From Embleya sp040605455 (GTDB lineage: Bacteria > Actinomycetota > Actinomycetes > Streptomycetales > Streptomycetaceae): a DNA stretch of 64,000 nt. Positions 8,319 through 16,892 of this stretch are shown here, piece after piece; position 1 is the first letter of the stretch, and each line of letters begins with the position of its first letter. The notes beneath the pieces are model-generated. The model ran no database searches. It was not told where the DNA came from and saw nothing but the letters and a program-made list of their open reading frames with translations. The stretch lies in the NCBI RefSeq assembly GCF_040605455.1, contig NZ_JBEXCV010000001.1:1-64000 (forward strand). Direction: 5' to 3'. Position numbers and translations under genes: made by a program.

Positions 8319-9491
8319 ATCTACTCGCCAGAAGCCTGGGTCCTGCACTCGGGGGCGGTGGCCGGTCGGCAGGACGCCGGACCCGGCGGCGCGCTGCGAC
8401 GCGATCGGTTCGCCTTCGGCCCGCTGGAGGAGGGCGAGGCCCTGGTGGAGCCGATCCTCGGCTCCTGGGAGGCCAACGTCGACCACGCGCTGGCCCGTTC
8501 CCCGATCGACGTGTGCAGCAGCCGCGGCGAGGACACGGTGGTCCTCGGCAATCTGGGCGTGGTGCGCGTGCTCGACGTGAACGCGGGGAGCCGCGAGGTC
8601 CGGGTCCGTGAAGGGGACCTGTGTCTGCTCCTGCCGTTCGGCAGACTCGACCGCTTCGGCTACGCCGAACTCGCCTACGCCTACGACGCCCCCGGCACGA
8701 TCGGCCTGCTGGCCAAGCGGTCGAAGATGGACGTACGGCTGCTCCTGCCGATCCCGGACGGCACGGCCTACTCGCTGCCCCAGTGGGCCACGTACGGGCG
8801 GTACTTCACCGCCTGGGACAACTGGCGGAAGGCGTACGGGTGTTGGCGGACGCAGGTGGTCGACGACGATCCGGCGAACCACCTGGTTTTCGGCTGGGGC
8901 GGCGGTGTGGCCTACGCCGAGCTGATGCTGGCCAAGCGGGCCGGGTTCCGGGTGGCGATGACGGCAGGCTCGGACGAGCGGGTCGCCTTCCTGCGGGAGA
9001 ACGGCATCACTGCGGTGGACCGCCGCCGATTCCCCGACCTCTCGCTGCCCACTCGGCACGAACGCGCGGACCGGAACCGGCACCAGCGGCGCCGGAGGTC
9101 GGTCGAGGACTTCCTGAGCGTTGTCGAGGGCCTCAGCGACGGCCACGGGGTGGCGATCTTCGTGGACAACATCGGCGAGCCCCTGTACGACGTCACCCTG
9201 ACGGCGCTGGCCCGCGAGGGGGTCGTCACCACGTGTGGCTGGAAGGCGGGGATGCGCCTGTCGCATCTGCGCGGGGCCGAGTGCATCAGCCGGCACATCC
9301 ACGTGAACACGCACGTATGGCGGCTCCAGGACTCACCGGGCATCCGGGACTTCCAGGAGGCCGAGGGCTGGATGGCGCCCAAGGAATCGCACGTGATCTA
9401 CGACTTCGACCGGGTGCCGGAACTGGCCGACGACTACGCGAACAACAGGATCGGGTCGTACTTCCCGATGTACCGCGTAAACCCGCTCTGA
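8319..9491 (+). CDS. MDR-superfamily oxidoreductase (crotonyl-CoA-reductase/quinone-reductase-like)
   Basis: A zinc-independent medium-chain dehydrogenase-like protein. The nucleotide-binding turn is HLVFGWGGGVAYAELMLAKR, followed by VAMTAGSDERVAFLRENG, as in enoyl- and crotonyl-CoA reductases. The start is uncertain. AGGAGG at 8308-8313 is followed 5 nt later by an in-frame ATC, giving an N-terminus IYSPEAWVLHSG typical of the family; the only in-frame GTG/ATG upstream (8217, 8232) overlap the KAS III gene by over 40 nt in unlikely sequence. It probably reduces an unsaturated or keto intermediate on the ACP. Confidence 0.75.
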   Translation: MYSPEAWVLHSGAVAGRQDAGPGGALRRDRFAFGPLEEGEALVEPILGSWEANVDHALARSPIDVCSSRGEDTVVLGNLGVVRVLDVNAGSREVRVREGDLCLLLPFGRLDRFGYAELAYAYDAPGTIGLLAKRSKMDVRLLLPIPDGTAYSLPQWATYGRYFTAWDNWRKAYGCWRTQVVDDDPANHLVFGWGGGVAYAELMLAKRAGFRVAMTAGSDERVAFLRENGITAVDRRRFPDLSLPTRHERADRNRHQRRRRSVEDFLSVVEGLSDGHGVAIFVDNIGEPLYDVTLTALAREGVVTTCGWKAGMRLSHLRGAECISRHIHVNTHVWRLQDSPGIRDFQEAEGWMAPKESHVIYDFDRVPELADDYANNRIGSYFPMYRVNPL

Positions 9492-9549
9492 CCGGCCCGA
9501 ACGGCGATGTGACGACGTCAAAAGCGCAGTGACACGAGGGGGAAGCGAC

Positions 9550-11064
9550 GTGGGACACACCGACTCCGACACGGACGTGGTGATCGCGGGCGCCGGGCCG
9601 ACGGGCTTGATGCTCGCCTGCGAACTACGGCTGGCGGGCGTCGATGTGGTGGTGGTCGAGCGGCTCGCGGAGCGGACGGGCGAGTCGCGAGCCGGCGGCA
9701 TGCACGCCCGCACCCTGGAGGTGCTGGACCAGCGCGGCGTCCTGGACCGCTTCCTGGCGGTCGGCGAACTACAGTCGGTGGGCCACTTCTCCGGGCTCTG
9801 GCTGGACTTCGACGAGTTCGAGTCCCGGCACTCCCGCCCGCTGATGATCCTGCAGTCCGCCATCGAGCGGCTGCTGGAGGAGTGGGCCGCCGAGCTCGGC
9901 GTGCGGGTGCGCTGGTCGTCCGAGGTGAACGGGATCCACCAGGACGAGGCCGGCGTGACGGTCGAGCTGCGGACGGCGGAGGCGGCATCCGCGACGGTGC
10001 GCGCCCGCTATCTGGTGGGCTGCGACGGCGGGCGCAGTTCGGTGCGCAAGCTGTCGGGCATCGACTTCCCCGGCACGCCGGCGACGATGACCGCGCTGAT
10101 CGGTGACGTCGAACTCCCCGATCTGCCCGAGGACTACATCTGGGTGCGGCGCCGCCCGGGCGGCGACTTCTCGGTGATCGCCTTCGAGCCGGGTTGGTAT
10201 CGGGTGATCACATCCGATTACGGCCGCGTCGCGGACCGCGACGAACCCGCGACGTTCGAGCAGCTCCGGGAATCGCTGGTCAGGCTCGCGGGCACCGACT
10301 TCGGCATGCACAGCCCCAGGTGGATCTCCCGGTTCGGCGACGCGGCGCGGCAGGCCTCCCGATACCGGGAGGGCCGGGTGCTGCTCGCGGGCGACGCGGC
10401 ACACATCCACTTCCCGGCCGGCGGGCAAGGGCTGAACGTGGGAGTGCAGGACGCGGTCAACCTCGGCTGGAAGCTCGCCTCGGTGGTGCGCGGCCAGGCG
10501 CCGGAGGGCCTGCTGGACAGCTACCACGCCGAGCGCCACCCCGTCGCTGAGCGCGTTCTGCACAACACCCGGGCGCAGGCGGCCCTGGCCCGCCCCGGCG
10601 TCGAGACGGACGCGCTGCGTGAGGTGTTCGGCTCGCTCATCGCGCTCGACGACGTCAACCGGTATCTGTGCGGCATGCTCACCGCACTGGACGTCCGGTA
10701 TCCGATCGAGGGCGACCACCCGCTGGCGGGCCGCCGGGTCCCCGACGCCGACCTCAAGACGTCCGACGGCGCCACCCGCGTCCACGAGCTGCTCCACGCC
10801 GCCCGCCCCGTACTGCTCGACCTGCGCGGCAGCGCCAAGGTGGCGGCGGCGGCCGAGGGCTGGGCCGATCGCGTCGACCTGGTCGAGGCGCGGAGCGAGG
10901 ACGACCACTGGCCCGTTCCGGGTGGCCGGGAGATCCCCGCTCCCGCCGCGCTGCTGATCCGCCCGGACGGTCATGTCGCCTGGGCGTCCGCCGGCGGGGC
11001 GCCCGACATCTCCGCGCTCCGGACCGCCCTCGGCACCTGGTTCGGCCCGGCCCGGCCGGAGTGA
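9550..11064 (+). CDS. FAD-dependent aromatic hydroxylase-type monooxygenase
   Basis: A roughly 504-residue group A flavin monooxygenase of the PheA/TfdB/rifampicin-monooxygenase type: VVIAGAGPTGLMLACELR at the N-terminus, VGCDGGRSSVRK in the middle, LLAGDAAHIHFPAGGQGLN near residue 285, and a C-terminal thioredoxin-like extension ending in a DGHVAWAS segment. GTG at 9550 is chosen because a GGGGGAA ribosome site lies about 7 nt upstream. It ends the E1/ACP operon. Relatives hydroxylate aromatic rings or polyketides; here the aromatic residue made by the 22.5-26.6 kb genes or the acyl unit are candidate substrates. Confidence 0.88.
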   Translation: MGHTDSDTDVVIAGAGPTGLMLACELRLAGVDVVVVERLAERTGESRAGGMHARTLEVLDQRGVLDRFLAVGELQSVGHFSGLWLDFDEFESRHSRPLMILQSAIERLLEEWAAELGVRVRWSSEVNGIHQDEAGVTVELRTAEAASATVRARYLVGCDGGRSSVRKLSGIDFPGTPATMTALIGDVELPDLPEDYIWVRRRPGGDFSVIAFEPGWYRVITSDYGRVADRDEPATFEQLRESLVRLAGTDFGMHSPRWISRFGDAARQASRYREGRVLLAGDAAHIHFPAGGQGLNVGVQDAVNLGWKLASVVRGQAPEGLLDSYHAERHPVAERVLHNTRAQAALARPGVETDALREVFGSLIALDDVNRYLCGMLTALDVRYPIEGDHPLAGRRVPDADLKTSDGATRVHELLHAARPVLLDLRGSAKVAAAAEGWADRVDLVEARSEDDHWPVPGGREIPAPAALLIRPDGHVAWASAGGAPDISALRTALGTWFGPARPE

Positions 11065-11221
11065 GACGCCGCACGGCCACCGCGCTCGTGTCCCGACTCG
11101 TCCCCGCCCGTGCCCTCGCCACGGCCGACGGACGACGCACGGACGGGCGACCTGCGCCGCCGCCGACGAACCGCACAAGAACGACGTACCGCCGAATACA
11201 GACGACTCTCGGGAGCGAGAA

Positions 11222-12403
11222 ATGACGATACGCAAGAGATCGAGGGCCGGCGTGGTCGTTCTGGCCGCGGTCGCGATGGCGGCCACCGCCTTCACGGGAC
11301 CCGCCCAGGCGTCGCGGGACACGGCCGCCGCGGCGGCCGACCACGAGGCGACGCAGCGCGCGATGGACGCGGCCGTGACGGCGGGTGTCCCCGGCATCAC
11401 CGCCCAGGCACGAGACGCCGGCGGAGTCTGGAAGTCGGCATCGGGCGTGGGCGACCTGAGAACGGGTGCGCCGCGCGGCAGGAACGACCGGTTCCGCGTC
11501 GGCAACCTCACCAATACGTTCGTGGCGACCGTCCTGCTCCAGATGGAGGCGGAGAAGAGACTCGATCTCGACGACACCGTGGAGCACCGGCTGCCCGGCG
11601 TGGTGAGAGGCAACGGCAACGACGGCCGCAAGATCACCGTACGGCAGCTTCTCAACCACAGCAGCGGCCTGTTCGACTACCTCGCCGACAAGGAGTACGG
11701 CGAGACGTATCTGGAGGGCGACGGCTACCTCCGACACCGGTACGACACCCTGCGGCCCGAGCAGCGCGTAAAGGTGGCTCTCTCCCACGACCCGCTGTTC
11801 GAGCCCGGCGCCAGGCACTCGTTCTCCAACACCAACGACGTCCTGGCCGCGCTGATCATCGAGAGGACCGGCGGCAGGCGGTACGAGGACGAGGTGCGTA
11901 ACCGCATCATCAAACCGCTGGGGCTCAAGGCGACGTCCAACCCCGGCAAGAACATCCACCTGCCCGAGCCGAGCAGCCGCGGCTACTCGAAGTTGTTCCC
12001 GTCGGCACCGGACCGGATCGACGACGTCACCGAGATGAACGCTTCACAGGGCTGGGGCAACGGCGACATCATCTCCAGCGCGGACGATCTGAACCGGTTC
12101 TACGGGGCCCTGGTGCGCGGGAAGCTGCTGCCGGCGGCGCAGTTGAAGGCGATGTTGACGACCATCGACAACCCCGACTTCCCGGGCGCGAGCTACGGGC
12201 TCGGCATCGAGCGGTTCACGCTGGGCTGCGGCACCACCCTGTGGTATCACGACGGGGGCACCATGGGGTCGATCGCCTTCGCCGCCACCACCGAGGACGG
12301 CCGCCACCAACTCGCGTTCGACTACAACGGCACCTGGGGGGCGGAGACCATCCTCCCCATCCTGAACGCCGAGTTCTGCGGCGCACCTGCCGGCTCGCGC
12401 TGA
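11222..12403 (+). CDS. Secreted serine beta-lactamase/PBP-like pseudoenzyme (SxxK lost)
   Basis: A 393-residue protein with a Sec signal (basic MTIRKRSR, hydrophobic stretch, PAQA-like cleavage region) and the beta-lactamase/D-Ala-D-Ala-carboxypeptidase fold: FRVGNLTNTFVATVLLQM, LLNHSSGLFDYL, FSNTNDVLAAL, YHDGGTMGS. The catalytic SxxK, normally GSVTKTF here, reads GNLTN: Ser is Asn95 and Lys is Asn98. The YxN tyrosine is Phe. The fold is otherwise intact, so it is probably a binding protein or scaffold rather than a hydrolase. PBP-type enzymes cyclise some NRPS peptides, but they need the Ser. It lies between the acyl operon and the exporter. Confidence 0.88.
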   Translation: MTIRKRSRAGVVVLAAVAMAATAFTGPAQASRDTAAAAADHEATQRAMDAAVTAGVPGITAQARDAGGVWKSASGVGDLRTGAPRGRNDRFRVGNLTNTFVATVLLQMEAEKRLDLDDTVEHRLPGVVRGNGNDGRKITVRQLLNHSSGLFDYLADKEYGETYLEGDGYLRHRYDTLRPEQRVKVALSHDPLFEPGARHSFSNTNDVLAALIIERTGGRRYEDEVRNRIIKPLGLKATSNPGKNIHLPEPSSRGYSKLFPSAPDRIDDVTEMNASQGWGNGDIISSADDLNRFYGALVRGKLLPAAQLKAMLTTIDNPDFPGASYGLGIERFTLGCGTTLWYHDGGTMGSIAFAATTEDGRHQLAFDYNGTWGAETILPILNAEFCGAPAGSR

Positions 12404-12481
12404 GGCAGCCACGAAAACGCCTTACCCGCGCGAGGCGTCCGGCTCTCGATCCACCGGACCCGGCAGCCGGGGCGGCCATCC

Positions 12482-13363
12482 TCACTTGTTGCGGTAGCGG
12501 GCCACGGCGAGGGGGGCGCAGATGGTCGCGATGCCCACCGTCCAGGCCAGGGATTGCCAGGCGGCCCAGCCCGCGTCGGTGCCGCCCAGCCAGGCACGCA
12601 GGGTGTCCACCACCACCGTCACCGGGCTGTGCTCGGCGTACGGCCGGAGCCAACCCGGCATGGAGGAGACGGGTACGAAGACCGAGCTGATGAAGGTGAA
12701 GGGGAAGAGCCATGCGGTGCCGCCGGCCTGGGCGGCCTCGGGGCCACTGACCGCCATGCCGATCAGGGCGGCGAGCCAGGAGAAGGCGTAGCCGAAGGCG
12801 AACAGCAGCAGGAACGCGCCCGCCATCGGCATGGGTTCGCCGTCGAAGCGGAACCCGACCAGCAGTCCGACCACGATCATCACCACGACGGCCACGAGGG
12901 TGCGGGCCAGTTCGGAGAACGTCCGGCCGGCCAGTACGGCCGATCGGCTCACCGGCATCGACCGGAAGCGGTCCATGATGCCCTTGCTCATGTCGTCGGC
13001 GACTCCGACGGCGGTGCCCGCGACCGAGCCGAACAGGACCATCTGCACGAAGATGCCGGGCAGCAGGAACTGTCCGTAGTCGCCGCCCGGAACGTCGATC
13101 GCGCCACCGAGCACGTAGCGGAACAGCAGGATGAACATCACCGGCTGGATGAGCGCGTACATCATCAGGTCGGGCGTGCGTCGAAGGTGCTTGAGGTTGC
13201 GCAGCGCCATTTCCCCGGCGTCGGAGAACCACCAGGAGATGCCGCCGCCGGGGTTCCCCTCGCGTACGGCGGGCCCCGCCGCGGGCGCCTTCGTGGTGCT
13301 CGTGGTCGCCGTCTTGGCGGTCTTCGTGGTGTTCGTGGGCTTGGCGGTCGACATGCCGCTCAT
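12482..13363 (-). CDS. ABC-2 transporter permease (DrrB-like)
   Basis: A 293-residue membrane protein with six predicted helices, including LMMYALIQPVMFILLFRYVL, a Val/Ile-rich segment near the middle and a terminal segment near VGIATICAPL. The DrrB-type region GIMDRFRSMPVSRSAVL follows helix 2. A Thr/Lys/Ala-rich repetitive tail of about 25 residues precedes the first helix. It overlaps the ATPase gene by ATGA. Together they form a drug-resistance-type exporter likely to expel the peptide product and give self-resistance. Confidence 0.92.
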   Translation of the reverse strand: MSGMSTAKPTNTTKTAKTATTSTTKAPAAGPAVREGNPGGGISWWFSDAGEMALRNLKHLRRTPDLMMYALIQPVMFILLFRYVLGGAIDVPGGDYGQFLLPGIFVQMVLFGSVAGTAVGVADDMSKGIMDRFRSMPVSRSAVLAGRTFSELARTLVAVVVMIVVGLLVGFRFDGEPMPMAGAFLLLFAFGYAFSWLAALIGMAVSGPEAAQAGGTAWLFPFTFISSVFVPVSSMPGWLRPYAEHSPVTVVVDTLRAWLGGTDAGWAAWQSLAWTVGIATICAPLAVARYRNK

Positions 13364-14385
13364 CGCTGGTCCGTCCTTCCGGCCGTCACCGCGTCGACGT
13401 GTTCGGCTTCCGGGGGCGCCGGCGCCGGGTCGGCGTCGGAGGACGGGCTCTCGCCCGGCTCGGTCAGCGCGAAGAAGGCGTCGTCGAGGGTGGGGCGGCG
13501 CACCGCCAGATCCGCCACGATCACCTCCGCCGCGTGCAACTCCCGTGCCAGCTCGGGCATCAGCAGCGCCCCGCCGGCGATCGCCACGGTCATCCGTCCC
13601 TCGCCGTCGTGGCTGCAGAGGCTGTCCCGGACAACCCCTCGGATCACCCGCTCGGCTCGGTCGTACTGGCCGGCGTCCTGCAATCGGATCTCCAGTCGCT
13701 CGCCGCCCACCCGGTCCTTGAGTTCCTCCGGGGTTCCCCGGCCGATCACCGTGCCGCGGTCCACGACCACGACCATGTCGGCGAGTCGATCCGCCTCCTC
13801 CAGGTACTGCGTGGTCAGCAGCACGGTGGTGCCGGCGGCGGACAGGTCGGCGACCACCTTCCAGATCGCCGTCCTGCTCCTGGGATCGAGGCCCGTGGTC
13901 GGCTCGTCCAGGAAGATCACCTCGGGGCGGGCGATCAGGCCGGCCGCGAGGTCGAGCCGGCGGCGCATGCCGCCCGAGTAGGTGCGGACCAGGCGCCCGG
14001 CGGCGTCGGCGAGGCCGAATTCCGCCAGCAATTCGTCGGCCCGGGAGCGGGATTCGGCCCGGCCGCGCCGAGCGAGTCGGGCGAGCATGCGCAGGTTCTC
14101 GAAGCCGGTCAGCTTCTCGTCGACCGCCGCGTACTGGCCGGTGAGACCGATCAGAGGTCGTACACGTTCGGGCTCGCGCAACACGTCGACGCCGCACACC
14201 CGCACCGATCCGGAGTCGGGTCGCAGCAGCGTCGCCAGGATCCGCACAACCGTCGTCTTGCCGGCTCCGTTGGGACCCAACAGGCCCATCACGGTGCCCT
14301 GTTCGACGGTGAGGTCGAGGCCGTCCAGGGCCCGCACGTCGCCGTATCCCTTGTGCAGCGCCTCGACGGCGATCGCGTCCGGCAT
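13360..14385 (-). CDS. ABC transporter ATP-binding protein (DrrA-like)
   Basis: A 341-residue ATPase with Walker A GPNGAGKTT, signature YSGGMRRRLD, Walker B VIFLDEPTTGLD and the DrrA-type C-terminal domain with a RRPTLDDAFFALTE segment. Translationally coupled to the permease downstream. Export and self-resistance for the cluster product is the likely role. Confidence 0.95.
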   Translation of the reverse strand: MPDAIAVEALHKGYGDVRALDGLDLTVEQGTVMGLLGPNGAGKTTVVRILATLLRPDSGSVRVCGVDVLREPERVRPLIGLTGQYAAVDEKLTGFENLRMLARLARRGRAESRSRADELLAEFGLADAAGRLVRTYSGGMRRRLDLAAGLIARPEVIFLDEPTTGLDPRSRTAIWKVVADLSAAGTTVLLTTQYLEEADRLADMVVVVDRGTVIGRGTPEELKDRVGGERLEIRLQDAGQYDRAERVIRGVVRDSLCSHDGEGRMTVAIAGGALLMPELARELHAAEVIVADLAVRRPTLDDAFFALTEPGESPSSDADPAPAPPEAEHVDAVTAGRTDQR

Positions 14386-14445
14386 GGCTCCACGGTCCTT
14401 TCCAGTGCGTCGACGCCGTGGACGACGTCGATGGGTGCGGGCGGG

Positions 14446-15219
14446 TCAGGGGGAACCGGCAACGATCGCGGTCGCGCCGGCCACATCGGTGACCAGCGTG
14501 GCCAGCAGGGCGCGGCGGGCGCTGTGCAGGAAGAAGTGGTCACCGGGCAGTACGTGCAGCGCGAAGTCGGCCGCGGTCTGCTCGCGCCAGCCGGCCGCGG
14601 ACTCCGCGTCGGCCTCCGGATCGGCGTCGCCCACGAAGGCGCTGATCGGGTGGGTCAGCGGGGCCTGCGGCGTGTAGTCGTAGTCGTCGACCATGGTGAA
14701 GTCCGAGCGCAGCACCGGAACAACCAGCTCGCGCAGTTCGGGATCGGCGAGCACCTCGGCCGGGAGTCCGCCCATGCCCTCCACGCGGGCGATGAACTCG
14801 TCGTCGGGCAGGTCCGAGTCGCGGATCGGCGCGGGTGGCCACTGCGGCGCCGGACACCCGGACGCGAACAGCCGCAGTGGGGTTGGGCAACCCAGGACAC
14901 GCAACCTGCGGCACAGCTCGAAGGCCAGCCGGCCGCCGATGCTGTGGCCGAAGACCGCGTAGGGCCGATCGACGCTCGCGGCGACCTCGGCGGCCATCGC
15001 GTCGACGTCGATGAACGGGTGCTCGCGCAGCCGGTTCTCCCGTCCCGGGTACTGGATCGGGGCGACCTCGTAGGACCCGATCGCGGCGAGCGCCTGGGGC
15101 CAGTCGCGGAAGGCGGACGCGCCCGCGCCCGCGTACGGCAGGCAGTACAGCCGAATCTCGGCGTCGGGGCGTGGCTGGGGCAGGGTCACCCACAGTCCGC
15201 GGCGTGCCTTGGTCCTCAC
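14446..15219 (-). CDS. Type II thioesterase (external)
   Basis: A 257-residue alpha/beta hydrolase of the type II thioesterase family: LYCLPYAGAGASAFRDW, the nucleophile elbow FGHSIGGRLAFEL (Ser), an aspartate in FVGDADPEAD, and His in LPGDHFFLHS. Such enzymes clear misacylated or blocked carrier proteins. The GTG at 15219 overlaps the stop of the lyase gene upstream (GTGA), so it is the last gene of the diaminobutyrate operon. A second type II thioesterase at 42228-43001 has a different nucleophile. Confidence 0.92.
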   Translation of the reverse strand: MRTKARRGLWVTLPQPRPDAEIRLYCLPYAGAGASAFRDWPQALAAIGSYEVAPIQYPGRENRLREHPFIDVDAMAAEVAASVDRPYAVFGHSIGGRLAFELCRRLRVLGCPTPLRLFASGCPAPQWPPAPIRDSDLPDDEFIARVEGMGGLPAEVLADPELRELVVPVLRSDFTMVDDYDYTPQAPLTHPISAFVGDADPEADAESAAGWREQTAADFALHVLPGDHFFLHSARRALLATLVTDVAGATAIVAGSP

Positions 15220-16892
15220 GTGGTCCTCCCATCCGCGAAAGCCCGGGCGGTCGAGCCGTCGGCGCGATCCGAACCGTCGGCGCGGTCGCACGCACCGGCG
15301 CGATCGCATCGACCGGCCCTCTCGGTACGGCCCCCGCCGCCCGCTCGGCCGCCGCCGCTCCCGGGCGAGCCTTCGTCGCCGCCCGCGCGCCGCACCGCGG
15401 CCACCGCCGCGTCGAGAGCGGGTTCGTAGCCGTTCCAGCGCTGCCGCAGGGCGCGCAGCAGGCCCAGTTGCTCGCCCAGCCGGCGTCGGGTCGTGCGCAG
15501 GCAGTCGTCGAGCGCTCGCGGCCCCGGGCCCCCGCCGTACTCGGCGGTCTCGGCCACGGTGCGTGCCGAGGCCGTCAGGTCGGTCCGGCCGCCCGCCTCG
15601 GGCAGTCGGGCCAGCGCGTCGGCCAGCGGTTCCCCGCCGTTCGCCATCGATTCGCGCACCGCCCCCGCGACCGCGGCGTGCGCGGCGCGGAAGCCGAGGC
15701 CGGTGTCGAGCGCGAGCCGATTGGCGGCCTCGGTCGCCGCCGTGTAGCCCGCCTCCGCGCGGGCCGTCATCCGCTCGGCATCCGGCTGCGCGGCCCCCAC
15801 CACCAGGCGCAACAGCTCGGCGGCCTGCGCCAGTTGGCGCGCCGCGTCCTCGACCGGACGCATGCCCTCGGTGTGCACCGCGATGGAGTTGCTGAACGGG
15901 GTTTTATGCATCGCGGTCGCGGCCGTGACGAAGGCGCCCAGGGGGGCCGCCGCCTTGCCCGCGACGTGTTCCAGGACGAAGACGTTGCGCTTTTGCGGCA
16001 TCATCGAGCTGCCGCTGGTCAGGTTGTCGGGCACGGTCAACAGTGCGCTGTCCGAGGTGGTCCACACCGACAGGTCGGTGGCCACCCGGCCGAGCAGCAC
16101 CCCCAGGACGGCGCCGGCCGCCGACAGCCGCAACCCGGCGTCCCGGGCGGCGACCGCCTCGACCGAATTGGCGCGCGCCCCGGCGAAGCCGAGCAGCGCG
16201 GCGGTGCGGGCCGCGTCGATGGGCACCGTGGTGCCACCCACGCCGCCCGCGCCCAGCGGACTGCGGTCGAGGTCCTCCGCGACCCGGGCCAGCGCCTCGA
16301 TGTCGGCCGCCAGCGCCACCGCGACGCCGCTCAGGTAGTGGCCGTAGGTGATCGGCACGGCGGGCTGGTGGTGGGTGAACGCGGGCATCACGGTGCGGGC
16401 GTGCCGCCGGGCCGTGCGGGTGAGTGTGCCGAGCAACCGCAGGGCCTCCCACATCAGGTCCAAGTACGGTTCGCGCAGCTTGAGTTGCTGGAGCGTCGCG
16501 GTGAGGTCGTTGCGGGAGCGTCCCAGTTGCAGTTGGCCGCCGACGTCGGGGCCCAGCCGCTCGGTCAGGAACAGTTCGTACATCAGGTACCAGCCGCGCG
16601 GGGCCGGGCGTTCGCGCAGCGACGCGAAGTTCTCGGCGCGCAGCGCGTCCACGGCGCCGAGCAGCCGGGCGGCGGCGGCCGGCGGCAGGATGCCGCGCTC
16701 GGCGAGCATCACCACGTGGGCTCGGTCGATCTGCGTGGTCAGCGCGAGGTCGCCGGCGAAGGCCGCGTCCACGCCCGGCTGTTGGGTCAGCGCCTGGACC
16801 CGCGGATGCAGCGGGACACGCCCACCCGTATGCGCCCGGCCGTCGTTCGTCGCCGCAACCGCCGCGGTGGTCCGCGCGGGTTCCCCGGTCAC
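15216..16892 (-). CDS. Argininosuccinate lyase-like protein (DabB-type)
   Basis: A 558-residue member of the fumarase/aspartase/argininosuccinate lyase superfamily with the signature GSSMMPQKRN, the LGRSRNDLTATLQQL region and the THHQPAVPITYGHYL loop. With the adjacent ATP-grasp and cysteine-synthase-like genes it forms the set I recall as dabA-C in friulimicin-type lipopeptide clusters, tied to 2,3-diaminobutyrate. A lyase of this family would release fumarate from an N-succinyl (aspartate-derived) adduct, leaving the new amine. The C-terminal 100 residues are extra, ending in a repetitive Arg/Asp/Ala/Gly stretch. It overlaps both neighbours by 4 nt. Confidence 0.85.
   Translation of the reverse strand: MTGEPARTTAAVAATNDGRAHTGGRVPLHPRVQALTQQPGVDAAFAGDLALTTQIDRAHVVMLAERGILPPAAAARLLGAVDALRAENFASLRERPAPRGWYLMYELFLTERLGPDVGGQLQLGRSRNDLTATLQQLKLREPYLDLMWEALRLLGTLTRTARRHARTVMPAFTHHQPAVPITYGHYLSGVAVALAADIEALARVAEDLDRSPLGAGGVGGTTVPIDAARTAALLGFAGARANSVEAVAARDAGLRLSAAGAVLGVLLGRVATDLSVWTTSDSALLTVPDNLTSGSSMMPQKRNVFVLEHVAGKAAAPLGAFVTAATAMHKTPFSNSIAVHTEGMRPVEDAARQLAQAAELLRLVVGAAQPDAERMTARAEAGYTAATEAANRLALDTGLGFRAAHAAVAGAVRESMANGGEPLADALARLPEAGGRTDLTASARTVAETAEYGGGPGPRALDDCLRTTRRRLGEQLGLLRALRQRWNGYEPALDAAVAAVRRAGGDEGSPGSGGGRAGGGGRTERAGRCDRAGACDRADGSDRADGSTARAFADGRTT
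15238..15320. repeat. Short tandem repeats in the 3' end of the lyase gene
   Basis: Degenerate 15-18 bp units built on ccgtcggcgcgatcc and ccggcgcgatcgcat encode the repetitive C-terminus (CDRAGACDRADGSDRADGS). The stretch lies beyond the conserved lyase fold and is probably replication-slippage sequence tolerated at the terminus. Confidence 0.6.

Noticed and set aside
11222..12403. PBP-type macrocyclising thioesterase
   Set aside because: The nucleophilic Ser and the Lys of SxxK are both Asn, and a signal peptide sends the protein out of the cytoplasm.
12417..12438. Weak hairpin between the PBP-like gene and the ABC permease gene
   Set aside because: Only six paired bases with a 10-base loop; not distinguishable from chance in GC-rich DNA.
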